The translations under genes and the position numbers were made by a program. Of a stretch of 43,000 bases of DNA, positions 1 to 10,694 are shown one piece after another. Position 1 is the first letter of the stretch, and each line of letters starts with the position of its first letter. The notes beneath the pieces were generated by a model. The model ran no database searches, was not told the DNA's origin, and saw only the letters and a program-made list of their open reading frames with translations. Source of the stretch: an uncultured beta proteobacterium (GTDB taxonomy: Bacteria > Pseudomonadota > Gammaproteobacteria > Burkholderiales > Burkholderiaceae_C); assembly GCA_903823025.1 (NCBI GenBank), contig CAIJRK010000029.1, positions 1-43,000 on the forward strand, written 5' to 3'.

Positions 1-2
1 AG

Positions 3-131
3 CGCGTCATGACCGTGGTGGGGAGTTGCAAACTTCAAGGTCGTAGCGTCTTGGCCTTTATGACCCAGGCCATGAAGGCTCACTTCGGCTTAAACCCAAC
101 ACCTTCCCTCATTCCGATTGGGGTGGGGTGA
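3..131 (+). CDS. C-terminal end of an IS66-like transposase (partial)
   Basis: The open frame enters from the left edge and stops with TGA at 129-131, giving 42 residues. The stretch contains GSCKLQGRSVLAFM and ends with PTPSLIP; as I recall the family, one IS66 transposase subgroup ends in a similar basic QGR-V-FL segment followed by PSLLP. The gene runs towards hflC and stops 17 bases before the hflC stop codon, so it is convergent with the housekeeping block. In related Burkholderiales I would expect hisZ and purA after hflC; the transposase sits where hisZ should start. No terminal inverted repeat could be identified between 132 and 148. The family call rests on a short tail, so certainty is moderate. 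Confidence 0.5.
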   Translation, partial: RVMTVVGSCKLQGRSVLAFMTQAMKAHFGLNPTPSLIPIGVG

Positions 132-148
132 ACGCGTACCAATTTTGA

Positions 149-1045
149 CTATCTACTCGGTGTGCCTGCTACGTTGCCACGCAAAACCTTAAAGAATTCG
201 GAGGAGGCAGGATCGACCACTATCACGTCGCTCTTCTTGCTGAAGCTGGCTTTGTAAGCGTCCAGACTGCGATAAAACTGGGCAAATTGCGCATCACGTC
301 CGAATGACTCGGCATAAGTACGCGCGGCCTCGGCATCACCCTCACCCTTAATAATTTGTGCATCACGATAGGCGTTAGCTAACGTCACCTCGCGCTGCCG
401 GTCTGCATCAGCCCGAATTTTTTCACCTTCAGCAGCACCTGTAGAACGCAATTCATTGGCCACGCGTTTACGTTCAGCCTCCATACGCCGGTAAACCGAT
501 TCGGTGATGGCCTCGACGTAATCAACCCGTGTAATTCGCACGTCAATCACGTCCACGCCCCAGGGCTTGGCACCGCGCACCTGCTCCAGCACAACGGCCT
601 TGACGTCAGCCATCAGCGCTTCACGCTTGAGTGAAATCAACTCTTGCACAGTGCGCTTGTTGACCTCTTCCTGCAATGCATTGCGCACCACACGGTTGAG
701 TTGATTGGCACCAGCGGATTCATTGGTACCCACGTTACGGATGTATTCAGTGGGCTCTGAGATGCGCCAACGCACATACCAATCGACCACGACACGTTGC
801 TTTTCAGCCGTCAACATAGGCTCATTGATTGAGCTGTTAAGGGTTAACAGACGCTTGTCGATGTAAGACACGTTTTGGAAAGGCGGGGGCAGTTTGAAAT
901 TCAACCCCGGCTCTGTGATGACTTCCTTGATTTGACCCAAGGCATACACCACCCCAAATTGCCGCTGATCCACAACAAACAACATCGAACTGGCAAGCGC
1001 TAACGCCACCAGAAAAGAAGAAAAAATTAAACCTAACCTGTTCAT
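149..1045 (-). CDS. hflC: HflC, FtsH-modulating SPFH/prohibitin-family membrane protein
   Basis: HflC with HflK forms a large complex in the inner membrane around the FtsH protease and modulates its activity. The 298-residue protein has one N-terminal membrane anchor (about residues 5-25), then the SPFH/band-7 domain (about 25-190), with the typical FGVVYALGQ and GLNFKLPPPFQ segments. A charged coiled-coil region rich in Ala, Glu and Arg follows (about 190-250). Length matches the family. The ATG start is preceded by AGGAG six bases upstream, and that site overlaps the hflK stop codon, so the two genes are almost certainly cotranslated. The next gene downstream is not the usual one but a transposase remnant. 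Confidence 0.96.
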   Translation of the reverse strand: MNRLGLIFSSFLVALALASSMLFVVDQRQFGVVYALGQIKEVITEPGLNFKLPPPFQNVSYIDKRLLTLNSSINEPMLTAEKQRVVVDWYVRWRISEPTEYIRNVGTNESAGANQLNRVVRNALQEEVNKRTVQELISLKREALMADVKAVVLEQVRGAKPWGVDVIDVRITRVDYVEAITESVYRRMEAERKRVANELRSTGAAEGEKIRADADRQREVTLANAYRDAQIIKGEGDAEAARTYAESFGRDAQFAQFYRSLDAYKASFSKKSDVIVVDPASSEFFKVLRGNVAGTPSR

Positions 1046-1054
1046 TCTGGGCTC

Positions 1055-2437
1055 CTAGCGTGTGTCACGATCACGGGCACGGGCAGCATCCCGTGTACGC
1101 GTATCAAGGGTTGAAGCGGCGGGTGTTGTCGATGAGTTCCCTGTCGTAGGAGCGCCCGTTCCAGAGATATCAGCACCCTGTCCGCTCATCTGGACAATTT
1201 TGTCGAGAGGCAGATAAAGCAGGTTTGACCCCTTGCTTGAATCAATCATCACCTTGGTCACGTTGCTATAAACCTGTTGCATGGCATCTACATACAAGCG
1301 ATCTCGCGTCACTTGAGGTGCTTTTTGGTACTCGGCCAACACTGATTTAAAGCGTTGCGCATCACCTTGTGATTGAGCCACTATTCTTGCTTTGTAGGCA
1401 TCTGCTTCTTCTTTCAAGCGGGATGCGGCACCGACGGCACGTGGCACCACGTCGTTGGCATAAGCCTGCGCCTCATTCTTAGCACGTTCACGTTCTTGCC
1501 CAGCTTTCAGCACATCATCAAAAGCGGCCTGCACTTGCTCGGGTGGACGCACACCACTTTGTTGTAAATTAACGCCGACCACTTCAATGCCCACGTTGTA
1601 ACGGTCAAGAATGGTTTGCATCAATACGCGAACGCGAGGGGCAATCTGGTCACGCTCTTCCGACAAGGCACTGTCCATACGCATACTGCCGACCACTTCA
1701 CGCACCGCTGTTTCTGCAGCCTGAACCACCGCTTCAGCGGGATCTTTGCTTTCAAATAGATAAGCACGGGCATCGCTAAGACGGTATTGCACGGCAAACT
1801 TGATTTCGACGATGTTCTCATCCGCCGTCAACATGGCAGACTCACGCAAACCTGTCGCTGAAACAATCGTGTCACGCCCCACATCCACGGATCGGATTTG
1901 TGTCACAAAGACTAATTCGTGTCGCTGAATGGGGTAAGGCAAACGCCAATTGAAACCAGCACCAACCGACGATTTATATTTTCCGAACTGGGTAATCACC
2001 GCTTGCTGACCTTCTTGAACGATGAAAAACCCCGTTCCTAGCCATATCAACAGGACAACACCGGCAATCAGGCCGACGCCGATACCGGCATTTTTCATGT
2101 CGGGCTGGAAACCACCGCCCGACCCGCTGCCTCCACCTGTTGTGCCTCGGCCTGTGTTTTTGTCTCCGCCAAAAAAACCACCCAACTTCCGATTGAAATC
2201 TCGCCACAACTCATCGAGATCAGGTGGCCCTTGATTGCCACCCCGATTAGGGCCTCTGTCGCCACCTTGGTTGGTTGGCCGCTCTGGCGGCTTATTTTCT
2301 GGCTGGCCGGTCCCTGACTTACCACCGTCGTCTGATTTGTCGTCGCTGCGACCCCATCGGGGGTCGTTCAAATTGAACATTCCCCTGATTCGCTCCGGCA
2401 AAATGGCCCAGCGAAAGCTGCGTAAATAAAGTTTCAT
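1055..2437 (-). CDS. hflK: HflK, partner of HflC in FtsH regulation
   Basis: HflK is the second subunit of the HflKC membrane complex. The protein is about 460 residues: a Gly/Pro/Asn-rich N-terminal region containing FNLNDPRWGR (about residues 21-30) and a glycine run near residue 100, one membrane segment (about 117-140), then the band-7 domain beginning FIVQEGQQAVITQFG. The C-terminal tail is Thr/Ser rich and ends in alternating Arg and Asp. I place the start at ATG 2437; a GTG lies directly before it, and an internal ATG at 2380 (before the conserved FNLNDPRW) is another possibility. It lies 9 bases from hflC and 39 from hflX, so hflX-hflK-hflC is one transcript. Confidence 0.95.
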   Translation of the reverse strand: MKLYLRSFRWAILPERIRGMFNLNDPRWGRSDDKSDDGGKSGTGQPENKPPERPTNQGGDRGPNRGGNQGPPDLDELWRDFNRKLGGFFGGDKNTGRGTTGGGSGSGGGFQPDMKNAGIGVGLIAGVVLLIWLGTGFFIVQEGQQAVITQFGKYKSSVGAGFNWRLPYPIQRHELVFVTQIRSVDVGRDTIVSATGLRESAMLTADENIVEIKFAVQYRLSDARAYLFESKDPAEAVVQAAETAVREVVGSMRMDSALSEERDQIAPRVRVLMQTILDRYNVGIEVVGVNLQQSGVRPPEQVQAAFDDVLKAGQERERAKNEAQAYANDVVPRAVGAASRLKEEADAYKARIVAQSQGDAQRFKSVLAEYQKAPQVTRDRLYVDAMQQVYSNVTKVMIDSSKGSNLLYLPLDKIVQMSGQGADISGTGAPTTGNSSTTPAASTLDTRTRDAARARDRDTR

Positions 2438-2476
2438 CACTTATTCTCTTGTTTTTCGTTACCTGATTGTGCTCAA

Positions 2477-3670
2477 TCAGGCGGCATCCTCATGGGCTTC
2501 AGGGGAATGGTCACCCTCCTTAACGGGCAAAGTTCCACCGCTAACAATGCGTGCCAATTGCAGACGCAAAGCCTGGAGACCCTCTCCATTTTTAGCACTT
2601 AAAAATAACCGGGGCGTCTGAACACCCTGCAGATCAAATGTATCTTCCAGCACGAGGGGACGATGCGCCTCATCCACTGCATCCAGCTTGTTGAATACCA
2701 AAATTTGGGGAATATCGGCGGCGCCAATCTCACCTAACACACGCTGAACTTCAGCAATTTGTTCCAGAAAATTGGGACTTGCCGCGTCAACAACGTGCAA
2801 CAGCAAATCTGCATCCACAGCCTCTTGAAGGGTCGCCTGAAAAGCGTCGATCAAGCCATGTGGCAGGTCACGAATAAAACCGACCGTGTCTGAAAGAGAA
2901 ACGGAGCGTCCCGCTTCACCAAGATAAAGTTGCCGAGTTGTCGTGTCCAGCGTTGCAAACAACTGGTCCGCCGCATAGGCGCGGGCTTTGACCAATGCAT
3001 TGAAGAGCGTTGTTTTTCCTGCATTGGTGTAACCCACCAATGAAATATTAAACGCGTCGCGCCGCTCACGCTGACGCCGCTGCGTCTGGCGTTGACGCTT
3101 GACTTTAACCAAGCGCTCCTTGATTTTTTTGATGTTGTCACCGATCATCCGGCGATCAAGTTCAATCTGCGTTTCGCCTGGGCCGCCTCGCATACCAATG
3201 CCGCCGCTTTGACGCTCAAGGTGTGACCAACGGCGAACCAAGCGTGTGCTTAAGTACTGCAGTCGTGCAAGCTCTACTTGTAACTTACCCTCATGGCTGC
3301 GTGCTCTTTGACCAAATATTTCAAGAATCAAAAGCGTGCGATCATTGACAGGAAGCTCAAGATGACGTTCAAGATTTCGCTGTTGTGCGGGGCTCAGGCT
3401 TTGGTCAAACAGCACCTCAACTGCACCTAACTGTGCAGCAAGAAGTTTAATTTCATCTGCTTTTCCGCTGCCAACAAATAAAGCGGCATCTGGCGCTTTG
3501 CGTTTGCAGGTTATCCGTGCAACTGGATGCAAACCTGCCGTCTGGGCCAGTAAGCCCAACTCAGCAAGTTCACCATCAAAATTGGGTAAGCCGAAATCAA
3601 CCCCAACCAAGATAGTTGGGGCGGACTGGCGGTCAGGCGGCAGCAGGCTCGTCACCCTCGCCAGTAGCAA
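2477..3670 (-). CDS. hflX: HflX, ribosome-associated GTPase
   Basis: HflX is a translation-factor-class GTPase that splits or rescues stalled ribosomes under stress. The N-terminal HflX domain (about residues 20-190) includes the glycine-rich [16 protein letters not shown] segment. The G domain follows, with P-loop [10 protein letters not shown] near residue 215, DTVGFI as the G3 motif and NKLD as G4. The start is uncertain: the frame opens at a TTG (3670), with a GTG at 3655 as alternative, and neither has a well-spaced ribosome-binding site. Both starts lie inside the end of hfq, an overlap of 23 to 38 bases, so translation is probably coupled to hfq. Family identity is secure; the exact first residue is not. 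Confidence 0.94.
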   Translation of the reverse strand: MLLARVTSLLPPDRQSAPTILVGVDFGLPNFDGELAELGLLAQTAGLHPVARITCKRKAPDAALFVGSGKADEIKLLAAQLGAVEVLFDQSLSPAQQRNLERHLELPVNDRTLLILEIFGQRARSHEGKLQVELARLQYLSTRLVRRWSHLERQSGGIGMRGGPGETQIELDRRMIGDNIKKIKERLVKVKRQRQTQRRQRERRDAFNISLVGYTNAGKTTLFNALVKARAYAADQLFATLDTTTRQLYLGEAGRSVSLSDTVGFIRDLPHGLIDAFQATLQEAVDADLLLHVVDAASPNFLEQIAEVQRVLGEIGAADIPQILVFNKLDAVDEAHRPLVLEDTFDLQGVQTPRLFLSAKNGEGLQALRLQLARIVSGGTLPVKEGDHSPEAHEDAA

Positions 3671-3881
3671 AGTTCACGGCACGTCCTGGGACGATAGTTG
3701 AAATTGCATGTTTATAGACCATTTGAGTGACCGTATTTCGAAGCAGTACAACGTACTGATCAAAAGATTCGATCTGACCTTGAAGCTTGATCCCGTTTAC
3801 CAAATAAACTGAGACTGGCACATGTTCCCGACGCAAAGCATTGAGAAAAGGGTCTTGTAGTAACTGACCTTTGTTGCTCAC
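3633..3881 (-). CDS. hfq: Hfq, RNA chaperone
   Basis: Hfq is the hexameric Sm-like chaperone that binds U-rich small RNAs and mRNAs. The protein begins [18 protein letters not shown] and carries the Sm1 segment with [13 protein letters not shown] and the Sm2 signature YKHAIST, followed by a short acidic/Ala tail. I choose the GTG at 3881: it is preceded by GGAG with a six-base spacer and gives the usual N-terminus (82 residues). An upstream TTG at 3899 would add six residues but destroys this agreement and has no ribosome-binding site. The gene sits after der and overlaps hflX, the common hfq-hflX order. Confidence 0.96.
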   Translation of the reverse strand: MSNKGQLLQDPFLNALRREHVPVSVYLVNGIKLQGQIESFDQYVVLLRNTVTQMVYKHAISTIVPGRAVNFATGEGDEPAAA

Positions 3882-3971
3882 GATATTCTCCGTGTTCAAA
3901 TAATTAAAGAAGCATTAACGATACCACAGCCCATTTATTTTATAAGCTGCTAAAAATCAAACCCACACGGA

Positions 3972-3999
3972 AATAGGCAGCACTGAAGTGCCTCCTATT
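3972..3999 (-). terminator. hairpin overlapping the der stop codon (possible terminator or attenuator)
   Basis: AATAGG and CCTATT enclose an inner GCACT-GA-AGTGC stem, with one two-base mismatch between the two stems. On the transcribed strand the hairpin starts in the der stop codon. No uninterrupted T run follows directly, so it may attenuate rather than end transcription into hfq. The remaining intergenic bases up to 3899 are AT rich and probably hold an hfq promoter; I could not choose one -10/-35 pair with confidence. Confidence 0.4.
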
Positions 4000-5326
4000 T
4001 GTCGGCGTAAGGATTGCTTGACGTCTTGAATTCAATCCGCATGGGCGTTCCAACCAAGTCAAATTCTTTGCGAAAACGTCCTTCAAGAAAGCGCTTGTAG
4101 GCATCGGTTACGTGTTCTAGCGAATTGCCATGAATTACGATTACGGGCGGGTTCATACCGCCTTGGTGGGCGTAGCGCAATTTGGGACGGAACATGCCGC
4201 CTCGTTTGGGGCTCTGAAATTGAACAGCTTCTAATAACAAACGAGTCAAAACTGGCGTTGTCATTTTGCAATTAGCCGCTTTATAGGCCTGCGCAATGGA
4301 GGCCCACAGTGGCCCCAAACCTTGTCTTTTTGTCGCGGATATTAAGTGCATGGTGGCGAACTTCAAGAACGGCAGACGGGTCTCAATCGAGCGCTTGACA
4401 AGCTCGCGTTGATAGTCATCGACAGCATCCCATTTGTTAACGGCAAGCACCACGGCCCGGCCATTTTCAAGAATGTAGCCCGCAATGTGCGCATCCTGAT
4501 CTGTAACGCCTTGTGTCGCATCAATCAACAACAACACGACATTCGATGACTCAATCGCCTGTAGCGTTTTGACCACCGAAAACTTCTCAATGGCCTCAAA
4601 TACTTTACCTCTACGGCGAAGGCCTGCGGTATCTACTAATTCAAATTTTTGGCCGTTTCGCTCAAAGGGAACTGAAATTGCATCCCGCGTTGTGCCTGGC
4701 AAATCGAAGGCCACCAGCCGTTCTTCGCCCAACCAGGTGTTGATAAGCGTTGACTTCCCGACATTGGGGCGGCCCGCCACTGCCAATTTGATGACACTGG
4801 GATCTTGCGGCTCTTCATCTTCCAGCTCTTTAAGGTGCAACGGCGCCAAAGCCAGTTCAACCAGCGCATGAATGCCTTGGCCGTGAGCGGCAGAAACGGG
4901 ATGAACCGGACCAAAGCCAAGCTCAAAAAATTCAACCAACTGGGCACCGGCCAACATACCTTCTGACTTATTGGCAGCCAATACACAAGGCTTACCAAGG
5001 CGGCGCAGATATTTAGCGATTTCATGGTCTTGTGCAGAAATACCTTCACGGGCATCCACCACAAAGATGACGACATCCGCTTCAGCCACGGCTTGACGCG
5101 TTTGTTTGGCCATTTCCTTAAAAATACCACTGGCGGCATCAGGCTCAAATCCACCGGTATCAATCACAATAAACTCATGCTTGCCCTGCTTGCTATTGCC
5201 GTAGTGGCGATCACGGGTCAGGCCCGCAAAGTCGGCAACGATGGCGTCGCGCGACTTGGTCAGCCGATTAAAAAGGGTGGATTTGCCCACATTGGGGCGC
5301 CCTACCAGGGCTAAAACAGGTTTCAT
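3995..5326 (-). CDS. der: Der (EngA), double-GTPase ribosome assembly factor
   Basis: Der acts in 50S subunit maturation. The 443-residue protein has two consecutive G domains, each with an identical [11 protein letters not shown]-loop (about residues 8-17 and 185-194), DTGG and DTAG G3 motifs, and NKSE and NKWD G4 motifs, followed by the C-terminal KH-like domain (about 360-443). The length is typical. The start is an ATG at 5326, 17 bases downstream of the bamB stop on the same strand. Adjacency to bamB, yfgM and hisS is a widespread proteobacterial arrangement. Confidence 0.97.
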   Translation of the reverse strand: MKPVLALVGRPNVGKSTLFNRLTKSRDAIVADFAGLTRDRHYGNSKQGKHEFIVIDTGGFEPDAASGIFKEMAKQTRQAVAEADVVIFVVDAREGISAQDHEIAKYLRRLGKPCVLAANKSEGMLAGAQLVEFFELGFGPVHPVSAAHGQGIHALVELALAPLHLKELEDEEPQDPSVIKLAVAGRPNVGKSTLINTWLGEERLVAFDLPGTTRDAISVPFERNGQKFELVDTAGLRRRGKVFEAIEKFSVVKTLQAIESSNVVLLLIDATQGVTDQDAHIAGYILENGRAVVLAVNKWDAVDDYQRELVKRSIETRLPFLKFATMHLISATKRQGLGPLWASIAQAYKAANCKMTTPVLTRLLLEAVQFQSPKRGGMFRPKLRYAHQGGMNPPVIVIHGNSLEHVTDAYKRFLEGRFRKEFDLVGTPMRIEFKTSSNPYADK

Positions 5327-5343
5327 TAAATAACGTCCAACAC

Positions 5344-6486
5344 TTACTCAGGCTTAAAGCCAAAAACACCACCATCACGGGTCACAACAACCAGCGTTCC
5401 TCCCGCTAAAACAGGGGTTGCGACAATGGGCGATCCATCCGTCGTGACTCGGGTGAGCGCAGATCCGTCCTCACGAGACAAGAAATGCACCACGCCACTG
5501 TCATCACCGACGACAAGGGAGCGTCCCAGCACTAAGGGCGCAGTTAACAGGCGGTACTTCAGACGCTCTGACACCCAGATTTGCTCACCATCCGCACGAC
5601 GCCAAGCTATCACTTGACCGTTGCTTTCAACGCCAAAAATAAATTGGTCATCTCCATGCAACCCTACGGCACCGGATGCGGACTTGGTCCAGAGCAGGGT
5701 TCCACGGGCAGCGTCAACACAGCCGACAGAGGCCTGAAAAGCACGGGCACACACAACATCACCCTGGCGACTCACCTGGCCGACTAAATCGACTAAGCGC
5801 TCAATATCGTTAGTACCGCGCGGAGATGCAATCGGCGCCTCCCAACGAACTGCGCCGGTCAAAGGGTGAAGGCCCACAAGGCGCCCGGCCAATCCGACCA
5901 CCAAAGTATCATTCACAGCCAACAAAACACCCGATTGGCGCAACACCAAAGACTCACTAGGGCGTTGTTGCGCCCAAAGCTTGCGCCCTGACTGGGCGTC
6001 AAAAGCTGTCACGGACCGATCAGCGGCAAGAACAAAGACACGACTCCCAGCAACCAGTGGCGCCGTAAAACTTTGGGCAGGTAATTTTTGACGCCACAAC
6101 ACTTGCCCCGCGTCCAGCACAACTAACTCATTGCGACGGGTAATCACCGCAGTCACGCGCCCGTCACTTCCTACACCGGCAGCAATTGGATGGCCGACAT
6201 CGGTACGCCACGACTCAACACCAGTGAGCGCATCCAACGAAGCAACCGTGCCGTCTGCACTGGCAACCACAACGGCATCCCCGTTGATGCTGACATCCAG
6301 CGGAAAGTTGATTGCACCGATTTTTGCTGTCCATGCCAAACGGACATTCATGAGGGCCGCATTAGGCGACAGCTCTGCAGGCATCAATTTTTCAGGGCCA
6401 CTTGCACAGCCTGAAAATAAACCAAGAACGACTAAAGCAAGAACGGCTAAAGAAGCTCTTGCAGGAAAAAAAAGGTTAAATTTCAC
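5344..6486 (-). CDS. bamB: BamB, outer-membrane assembly lipoprotein
   Basis: BamB is a lipoprotein subunit of the BAM complex that inserts beta-barrel proteins into the outer membrane. The 380-residue product has a lipoprotein signal with lipobox LFSGC (Cys27), then repeated PQQ-type beta-propeller blades visible as recurring A-x-DG, G-x-x-W and LV-x-G patterns through to the C-terminus. The start is GTG at 6486, preceded by GAAGG with a six-base spacer; its GTGA overlaps the stop codon of yfgM by four bases, so translation is coupled. Confidence 0.95.
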   Translation of the reverse strand: MKFNLFFPARASLAVLALVVLGLFSGCASGPEKLMPAELSPNAALMNVRLAWTAKIGAINFPLDVSINGDAVVVASADGTVASLDALTGVESWRTDVGHPIAAGVGSDGRVTAVITRRNELVVLDAGQVLWRQKLPAQSFTAPLVAGSRVFVLAADRSVTAFDAQSGRKLWAQQRPSESLVLRQSGVLLAVNDTLVVGLAGRLVGLHPLTGAVRWEAPIASPRGTNDIERLVDLVGQVSRQGDVVCARAFQASVGCVDAARGTLLWTKSASGAVGLHGDDQFIFGVESNGQVIAWRRADGEQIWVSERLKYRLLTAPLVLGRSLVVGDDSGVVHFLSREDGSALTRVTTDGSPIVATPVLAGGTLVVVTRDGGVFGFKPE

Positions 6487-7193
6487 TTTTGGCCTTCCGA
6501 TACTGAGATCTGCACAGCAGGCTTGGTGCCCGTTTCAACGCTATTTTCAGCGATAGGATTAACACCTAGAGCGTTCAGCTTGACCTCGACCAAGCGGCGG
6601 TAATCGGTTCGGCTATCAAAGCTTTGATACGCTTTTTCATACGCAACAATGGCTTCAGCTTTTTTGTCCTGCAGCATCAAAATATCCCCTTTGCGATCTG
6701 CAACCAAGGCTTCAAAATGACTTGGAAACGACCCACTGAGTTGAAGCAGGGCTTCCTCAAACGCCTTGGTGCCTGCCAAAATTCCTGCCAGACGCAGCTT
6801 GGCAATGGCTTGGTAACCGGGGTCAGACGACTTGTCTGCCACCCAGCTTAAAGCGGCCTTGGCGGCCTCTACTTGACCAGCCTCGTAATATTGCTTAGCG
6901 ACTAAAAGACCCGCCTGCTGCGCATAAGTCGTAGAGGAAAACTTGGTTTTCATATCAGTAAAAACACGGTCAATTCGTGCGGTGTCTGCGGCCATCACCG
7001 CACGGTCCACCTCGTCGTACATGACGGCGGCTTGCGTGGCCTGATTGCGTTGCCAGTACTGATAAAAATTCCAACTGGCAAATGCGCCAAGCACCACGAT
7101 CAAAGACCAAGTGATGACACTGCCGTATTTCTTCCAGAAATATTTGATCTGATCGAGTTGCTCTTGTTCTTCAAAATCGAGAGGAGATGCCAT
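6483..7193 (-). CDS. yfgM: YfgM-type TPR protein, periplasmic chaperone partner of SecYEG
   Basis: The 236-residue protein has a short cytoplasmic N-terminus (LDFEEQEQLDQIKYFWKKYG), one membrane segment (about residues 28-45) and a periplasmic region of tetratricopeptide-like helices. This matches the YfgM family, which in E. coli binds the translocon and hands exported proteins to periplasmic chaperones. It sits between hisS and bamB, the family's usual place. Its stop overlaps the bamB start by four bases, and hisS ends 12 bases upstream of the ATG. No strong ribosome-binding site is visible. Confidence 0.9.
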   Translation of the reverse strand: MASPLDFEEQEQLDQIKYFWKKYGSVITWSLIVVLGAFASWNFYQYWQRNQATQAAVMYDEVDRAVMAADTARIDRVFTDMKTKFSSTTYAQQAGLLVAKQYYEAGQVEAAKAALSWVADKSSDPGYQAIAKLRLAGILAGTKAFEEALLQLSGSFPSHFEALVADRKGDILMLQDKKAEAIVAYEKAYQSFDSRTDYRRLVEVKLNALGVNPIAENSVETGTKPAVQISVSEGQK

Positions 7194-7205
7194 AGGATTA
7201 TTTAA

Positions 7206-8519
7206 TTAGGTCCGCAATTGAAGGGTAGTCGCCCAGTCAGCCGGGGCATCAAGGGGTTGGGTGATCTGGGCGCCGCTGCCATCACGCAACGACTTGACCG
7301 TGACCAGATTTTGGGCGATTTCGTCTGCCCCAAATATCAATGCATAGTGTGCACCACTGCTATCAGCACGTTTGAATTGAGATTTCATGCTGCCCATACC
7401 GGCACCTGAACTGGTGTGCATTTGAACATGAATCCCCGCTTCTCTTAGCGTTTGAAGCGTCTTCAGCACCAAGGGTAACGCGGTGCTATCGGGCACAATG
7501 GCATAGGCATCTAGGGTGGGACCAACAGCACCCAAGCCTTGCTCTTTGACCAGTTCCAAAACGCGATCTACACCCAGCGCCCAGCCTACGGCCGGGGCGG
7601 GCTTGCCACCTAACTGTTCAACCAGATAGTCATATCGACCACCCGCGCAAACCGTGCCTTGCGAGCCCAGCCGGTCTGTTGTGAACTCAAAGACAGTGAG
7701 GTTGTAGTAGTCCATACCGCGAACCAAGCGTGGGTTCACAAGGTAGCTAACCTTGTTGGCATCCAAAATCGACTTCAAGGTGTTGAAGTGAGCCAACGAG
7801 GCCTCACCCAAATAGTCCAGAGGCCTGGGCGCAGCACTCACCACAGCTTGCATCGCCGGATTTTTGGTATCGAGAATGCGCAAAGGGTTGCTGTACAGAC
7901 GCCGCTTGGCATCTTCATCGAGCACCTCTGCGTGTTGTTCAAAGTGGGCGATCAACGCTTGCCGGTGCAATGCCCGTTCTTGCGGTTGTCCCAAGCTATT
8001 GAGTTCAAGTCGAACATCCGTCAACCCCAACTCTTTCCAGAGCGCCACGGCTAGCAAGATCAGTTCAGCATCGACCTCCGGGCCTGAATAGCCAAGGGCT
8101 TCAGCGCCAATTTGGTCAAACTGTCGATAACGACCACGCTGTGGGCGCTCATGGCGAAACATCGGACCAATGTAGTAGAGGCGCTTGCCGCCGTCATACA
8201 GCATGGCGTGTTCTATAACAGCCCGCACCACACCAGCGGTAGCTTCCGGGCGCAGCGTTAAAGGGTCGCCATTCAACCGGTCATCAAAAGAATACATTTC
8301 TTTTTCGACAATATCCGTGACCTCTCCCAACCCCCTGATAAACAGCGGCGTGCGTTCAACAATGGGGGTGCGAATGTTTCGGTAAGCATAGCGCGCCATG
8401 AGTGAGCGAACTTTATTTTCGAGCCATTCAACGCCCGCCGAATCGGGCGGCAGCACATCATTCATTCCCTTGACGGCTGTTAATTTTTCTACTTTTGCAG
8501 TTATTTCTTTTTCACTCAT
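7206..8519 (-). CDS. hisS: HisS, histidyl-tRNA synthetase
   Basis: HisS is a class II aminoacyl-tRNA synthetase that charges tRNA-His. Recognisable elements are [11 protein letters not shown] near the N-terminus, motif 2 with [14 protein letters not shown], the histidine-binding segment [13 protein letters not shown], motif 3 with GWALGVDR, and a C-terminal anticodon-binding domain (about the last 95 residues). I set the start at ATG 8519 (437 residues), four bases after the ispG stop, because this gives the normal length. The frame stays open further upstream into ispG, but the extra residues do not resemble the family. Confidence 0.96.
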   Translation of the reverse strand: MSEKEITAKVEKLTAVKGMNDVLPPDSAGVEWLENKVRSLMARYAYRNIRTPIVERTPLFIRGLGEVTDIVEKEMYSFDDRLNGDPLTLRPEATAGVVRAVIEHAMLYDGGKRLYYIGPMFRHERPQRGRYRQFDQIGAEALGYSGPEVDAELILLAVALWKELGLTDVRLELNSLGQPQERALHRQALIAHFEQHAEVLDEDAKRRLYSNPLRILDTKNPAMQAVVSAAPRPLDYLGEASLAHFNTLKSILDANKVSYLVNPRLVRGMDYYNLTVFEFTTDRLGSQGTVCAGGRYDYLVEQLGGKPAPAVGWALGVDRVLELVKEQGLGAVGPTLDAYAIVPDSTALPLVLKTLQTLREAGIHVQMHTSSGAGMGSMKSQFKRADSSGAHYALIFGADEIAQNLVTVKSLRDGSGAQITQPLDAPADWATTLQLRT

Positions 8520-8523
8520 GAAC

Positions 8524-9807
8524 TCATTCAATCGTAGCTGTGGCGGTGGTGACATCACGCCCAAAACGTTTTTCAATATAGTTTTCAACAATGACCTGAA
8601 ACTCTTGTGCAATCGCGTTACCGCGTAAAGTCAATCGTTTTTCGCCATCAATAAAAACCGGGGCGGCGGGTGCCTCGCCTGTGCCTGGCAAGCTGATACC
8701 AATATCAGCATGTTTGCTTTCGCCAGGGCCATTCACAATGCAGCCCATTACGGCCACCTTAAGTTTTTCAACGCCCGGATATTTGACGCGCCAAACCGGC
8801 ATTTGTGCACGCAAAAAATCTTCAATTTGTTTGGTCAGTTCTTGAAATGTGGTGCTCGTGGTGCGACCACAACCAGGACAAGCCGTGACACTAGGTACAA
8901 AAGATCGCAACGCCAAAGCCTGTAATATCTCGCAGGCAATCACAACTTCTTGCGCTCGACTCTCGCCCGGCTTAGGTGTCAGAGAAACACGAATCGTGTC
9001 GCCAATTCCTTCTTGCAGCAAGATGGAAAGCGCGGCTGTTGAGGTCACGGCACCTTTGGTTCCCATGCCCGCCTCTGTCAAACCCAAATGCAACGGATAG
9101 TCACTGCGTTTTGCCAACTCGCGATAAACAGAAATCAGGTCTTGAACGCCACTGACTTTGCACGACAAAATAATCTGGTTTTTGTTCATGCCCATTTCTG
9201 CAGCCCGCTGGGCTGACTCCAGCGCAGAGGTAATCAAGGCTTCGTACATGATCGATTTAGCATCCCAAGGCGCTGCACGACGACTGTTCTCATCCATCAA
9301 ACTGGCCAGCAATTCTTGATCCAGACTGCCCCAATTGACACCAATGCGGATCGGTTTGTCCCAGCGCATCGCCGCTTCAATCATGAGACCAAACTGCTTG
9401 TCCCGCTTATCACCCTTTCCGACATTGCCGGGATTAATCCGGTACTTGGACAAGGCTTGCGCACAGGCCGGAAAGTCAGCCAACAGACGATGACCGTTGT
9501 AGTGAAAATCACCAATGAGAGGGACATCAATGCCCATTCGGTCAAGCTGCTCGCGCACATGCGGGACAGCCTGCGCAGCCTCTGGCGTGTTCACCGTGAT
9601 GCGCACCATTTCAGAACCGGCGAGTGCCAATTCTTTGATCTGGATCGCAGTTCCAATCACATCAACCGTGTCCGTATTCGTCATGGATTGAATTCGTACC
9701 GGCGCGTCACCGCCAACAGTGACAACTCGCGCACCCCAAACGACCCGGGCCTGACGAGACTGGCGCACTTGCGGTTTGGCGGATTCAATTGGTAAATAAG
9801 TCACCAT
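8524..9807 (-). CDS. ispG: IspG (GcpE), 4-hydroxy-3-methylbut-2-enyl diphosphate synthase
   Basis: IspG catalyses the penultimate step of the MEP isoprenoid pathway with a [4Fe-4S] cluster. The 427-residue protein starts with a TIM-barrel region ([26 protein letters not shown]). The C-terminal reductase-like domain holds the cluster ligands in TACPGCGRT and GCIVNGPGE. The length fits the bacterial family. Its ATG shares one base with the rodZ stop codon (TAATG), so it is translationally coupled to rodZ, a common gene pair. Confidence 0.97.
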   Translation of the reverse strand: MVTYLPIESAKPQVRQSRQARVVWGARVVTVGGDAPVRIQSMTNTDTVDVIGTAIQIKELALAGSEMVRITVNTPEAAQAVPHVREQLDRMGIDVPLIGDFHYNGHRLLADFPACAQALSKYRINPGNVGKGDKRDKQFGLMIEAAMRWDKPIRIGVNWGSLDQELLASLMDENSRRAAPWDAKSIMYEALITSALESAQRAAEMGMNKNQIILSCKVSGVQDLISVYRELAKRSDYPLHLGLTEAGMGTKGAVTSTAALSILLQEGIGDTIRVSLTPKPGESRAQEVVIACEILQALALRSFVPSVTACPGCGRTTSTTFQELTKQIEDFLRAQMPVWRVKYPGVEKLKVAVMGCIVNGPGESKHADIGISLPGTGEAPAAPVFIDGEKRLTLRGNAIAQEFQVIVENYIEKRFGRDVTTATATIE

Positions 9808-10694
9808 TACTTCACCTCAAAACGAGCTGTATTGTTTTTTGTAACGGGCGTTAAATCAAAGGGCGTGCCGCGCACTTGAACTGCCATGGTGTCAACCCGC
9901 CCCACGATGACTGCAAGTGGCAGAGTGCCTGAGGCTGCAGCGACTTCGTTATCAGCCATCGTTTTTCGTATCTGGACAACCCCCGTGGCGTCAATAACTT
10001 GCACCCAAGACGGCCCGTGCGCTTTAAAAACAACCAAGCCCGTCACAGCGCCAGGTGCAGCCACCACGGCGGGGGCACTAGCGACGACTGCAGGCAACGG
10101 CGTGGCGGCAGATAAGTTGACGACTTCAACTGGTGCAATAGCAGCAGTAGCTGTTTCAACGACAAGAGGGCTGTCTGCAACCATAGGCACAATCAGAGGT
10201 GCAATCACGGCGGGTTGTGGACTACTTGAGACGGTGGCCCTTGGCGTAAAAGGGTAAAGAACAAGGACAACGACACCAATTAAAAGCACCCAAATAGCCC
10301 ACATAACCGGCTTTGAAAGCTGATTAAAAAACGAGGCGCCAGATGCATTTTTTGGGCTACGAAATGGCGCATTGATACCAGATGCATAGGATTTAAGTGG
10401 CGGAGTGACCGTGTGCGGCAATCGGTCCAAGATAGGTATTGGATCAATTTTCAAGGTGCGGCAAACGCTGGCAGCAAGCGCCCGGACGAAAACAATATCG
10501 AGTAACAAATCAAACCGATCAGTTTCAAGTGCCTCCAGCTTGTGAGCCGGCACCTTTAACAAAACGGCTAAAGACTCAAGTTGTATGCCTTCTGCTTCGC
10601 GCGCTTTTCGTAGCATGACACCTGCAGAAATACGTGAACTTGAATCAGTATTGAAATCTAGATTTTCAGAATTAGGCAGCATATTTTCACTCAT
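9807..10694 (-). CDS. rodZ: RodZ-like cytoskeletal shape protein
   Basis: RodZ links the MreB cytoskeleton to the membrane in rod-shaped cells. The protein has an N-terminal Xre-type helix-turn-helix (about residues 25-95, with [16 protein letters not shown]), one membrane helix (about 135-155), an Ala/Val/Pro-rich periplasmic linker and a C-terminal DUF4115 domain (about 220-295) ending in the usual beta-rich segment. I prefer ATG 10694 (295 residues) because GGGAGG lies six bases upstream; an upstream TTG at 10718 would add eight residues. The start overlaps the pilW stop by eight bases. Confidence 0.9.
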   Translation of the reverse strand: MSENMLPNSENLDFNTDSSSRISAGVMLRKAREAEGIQLESLAVLLKVPAHKLEALETDRFDLLLDIVFVRALAASVCRTLKIDPIPILDRLPHTVTPPLKSYASGINAPFRSPKNASGASFFNQLSKPVMWAIWVLLIGVVVLVLYPFTPRATVSSSPQPAVIAPLIVPMVADSPLVVETATAAIAPVEVVNLSAATPLPAVVASAPAVVAAPGAVTGLVVFKAHGPSWVQVIDATGVVQIRKTMADNEVAAASGTLPLAVIVGRVDTMAVQVRGTPFDLTPVTKNNTARFEVK

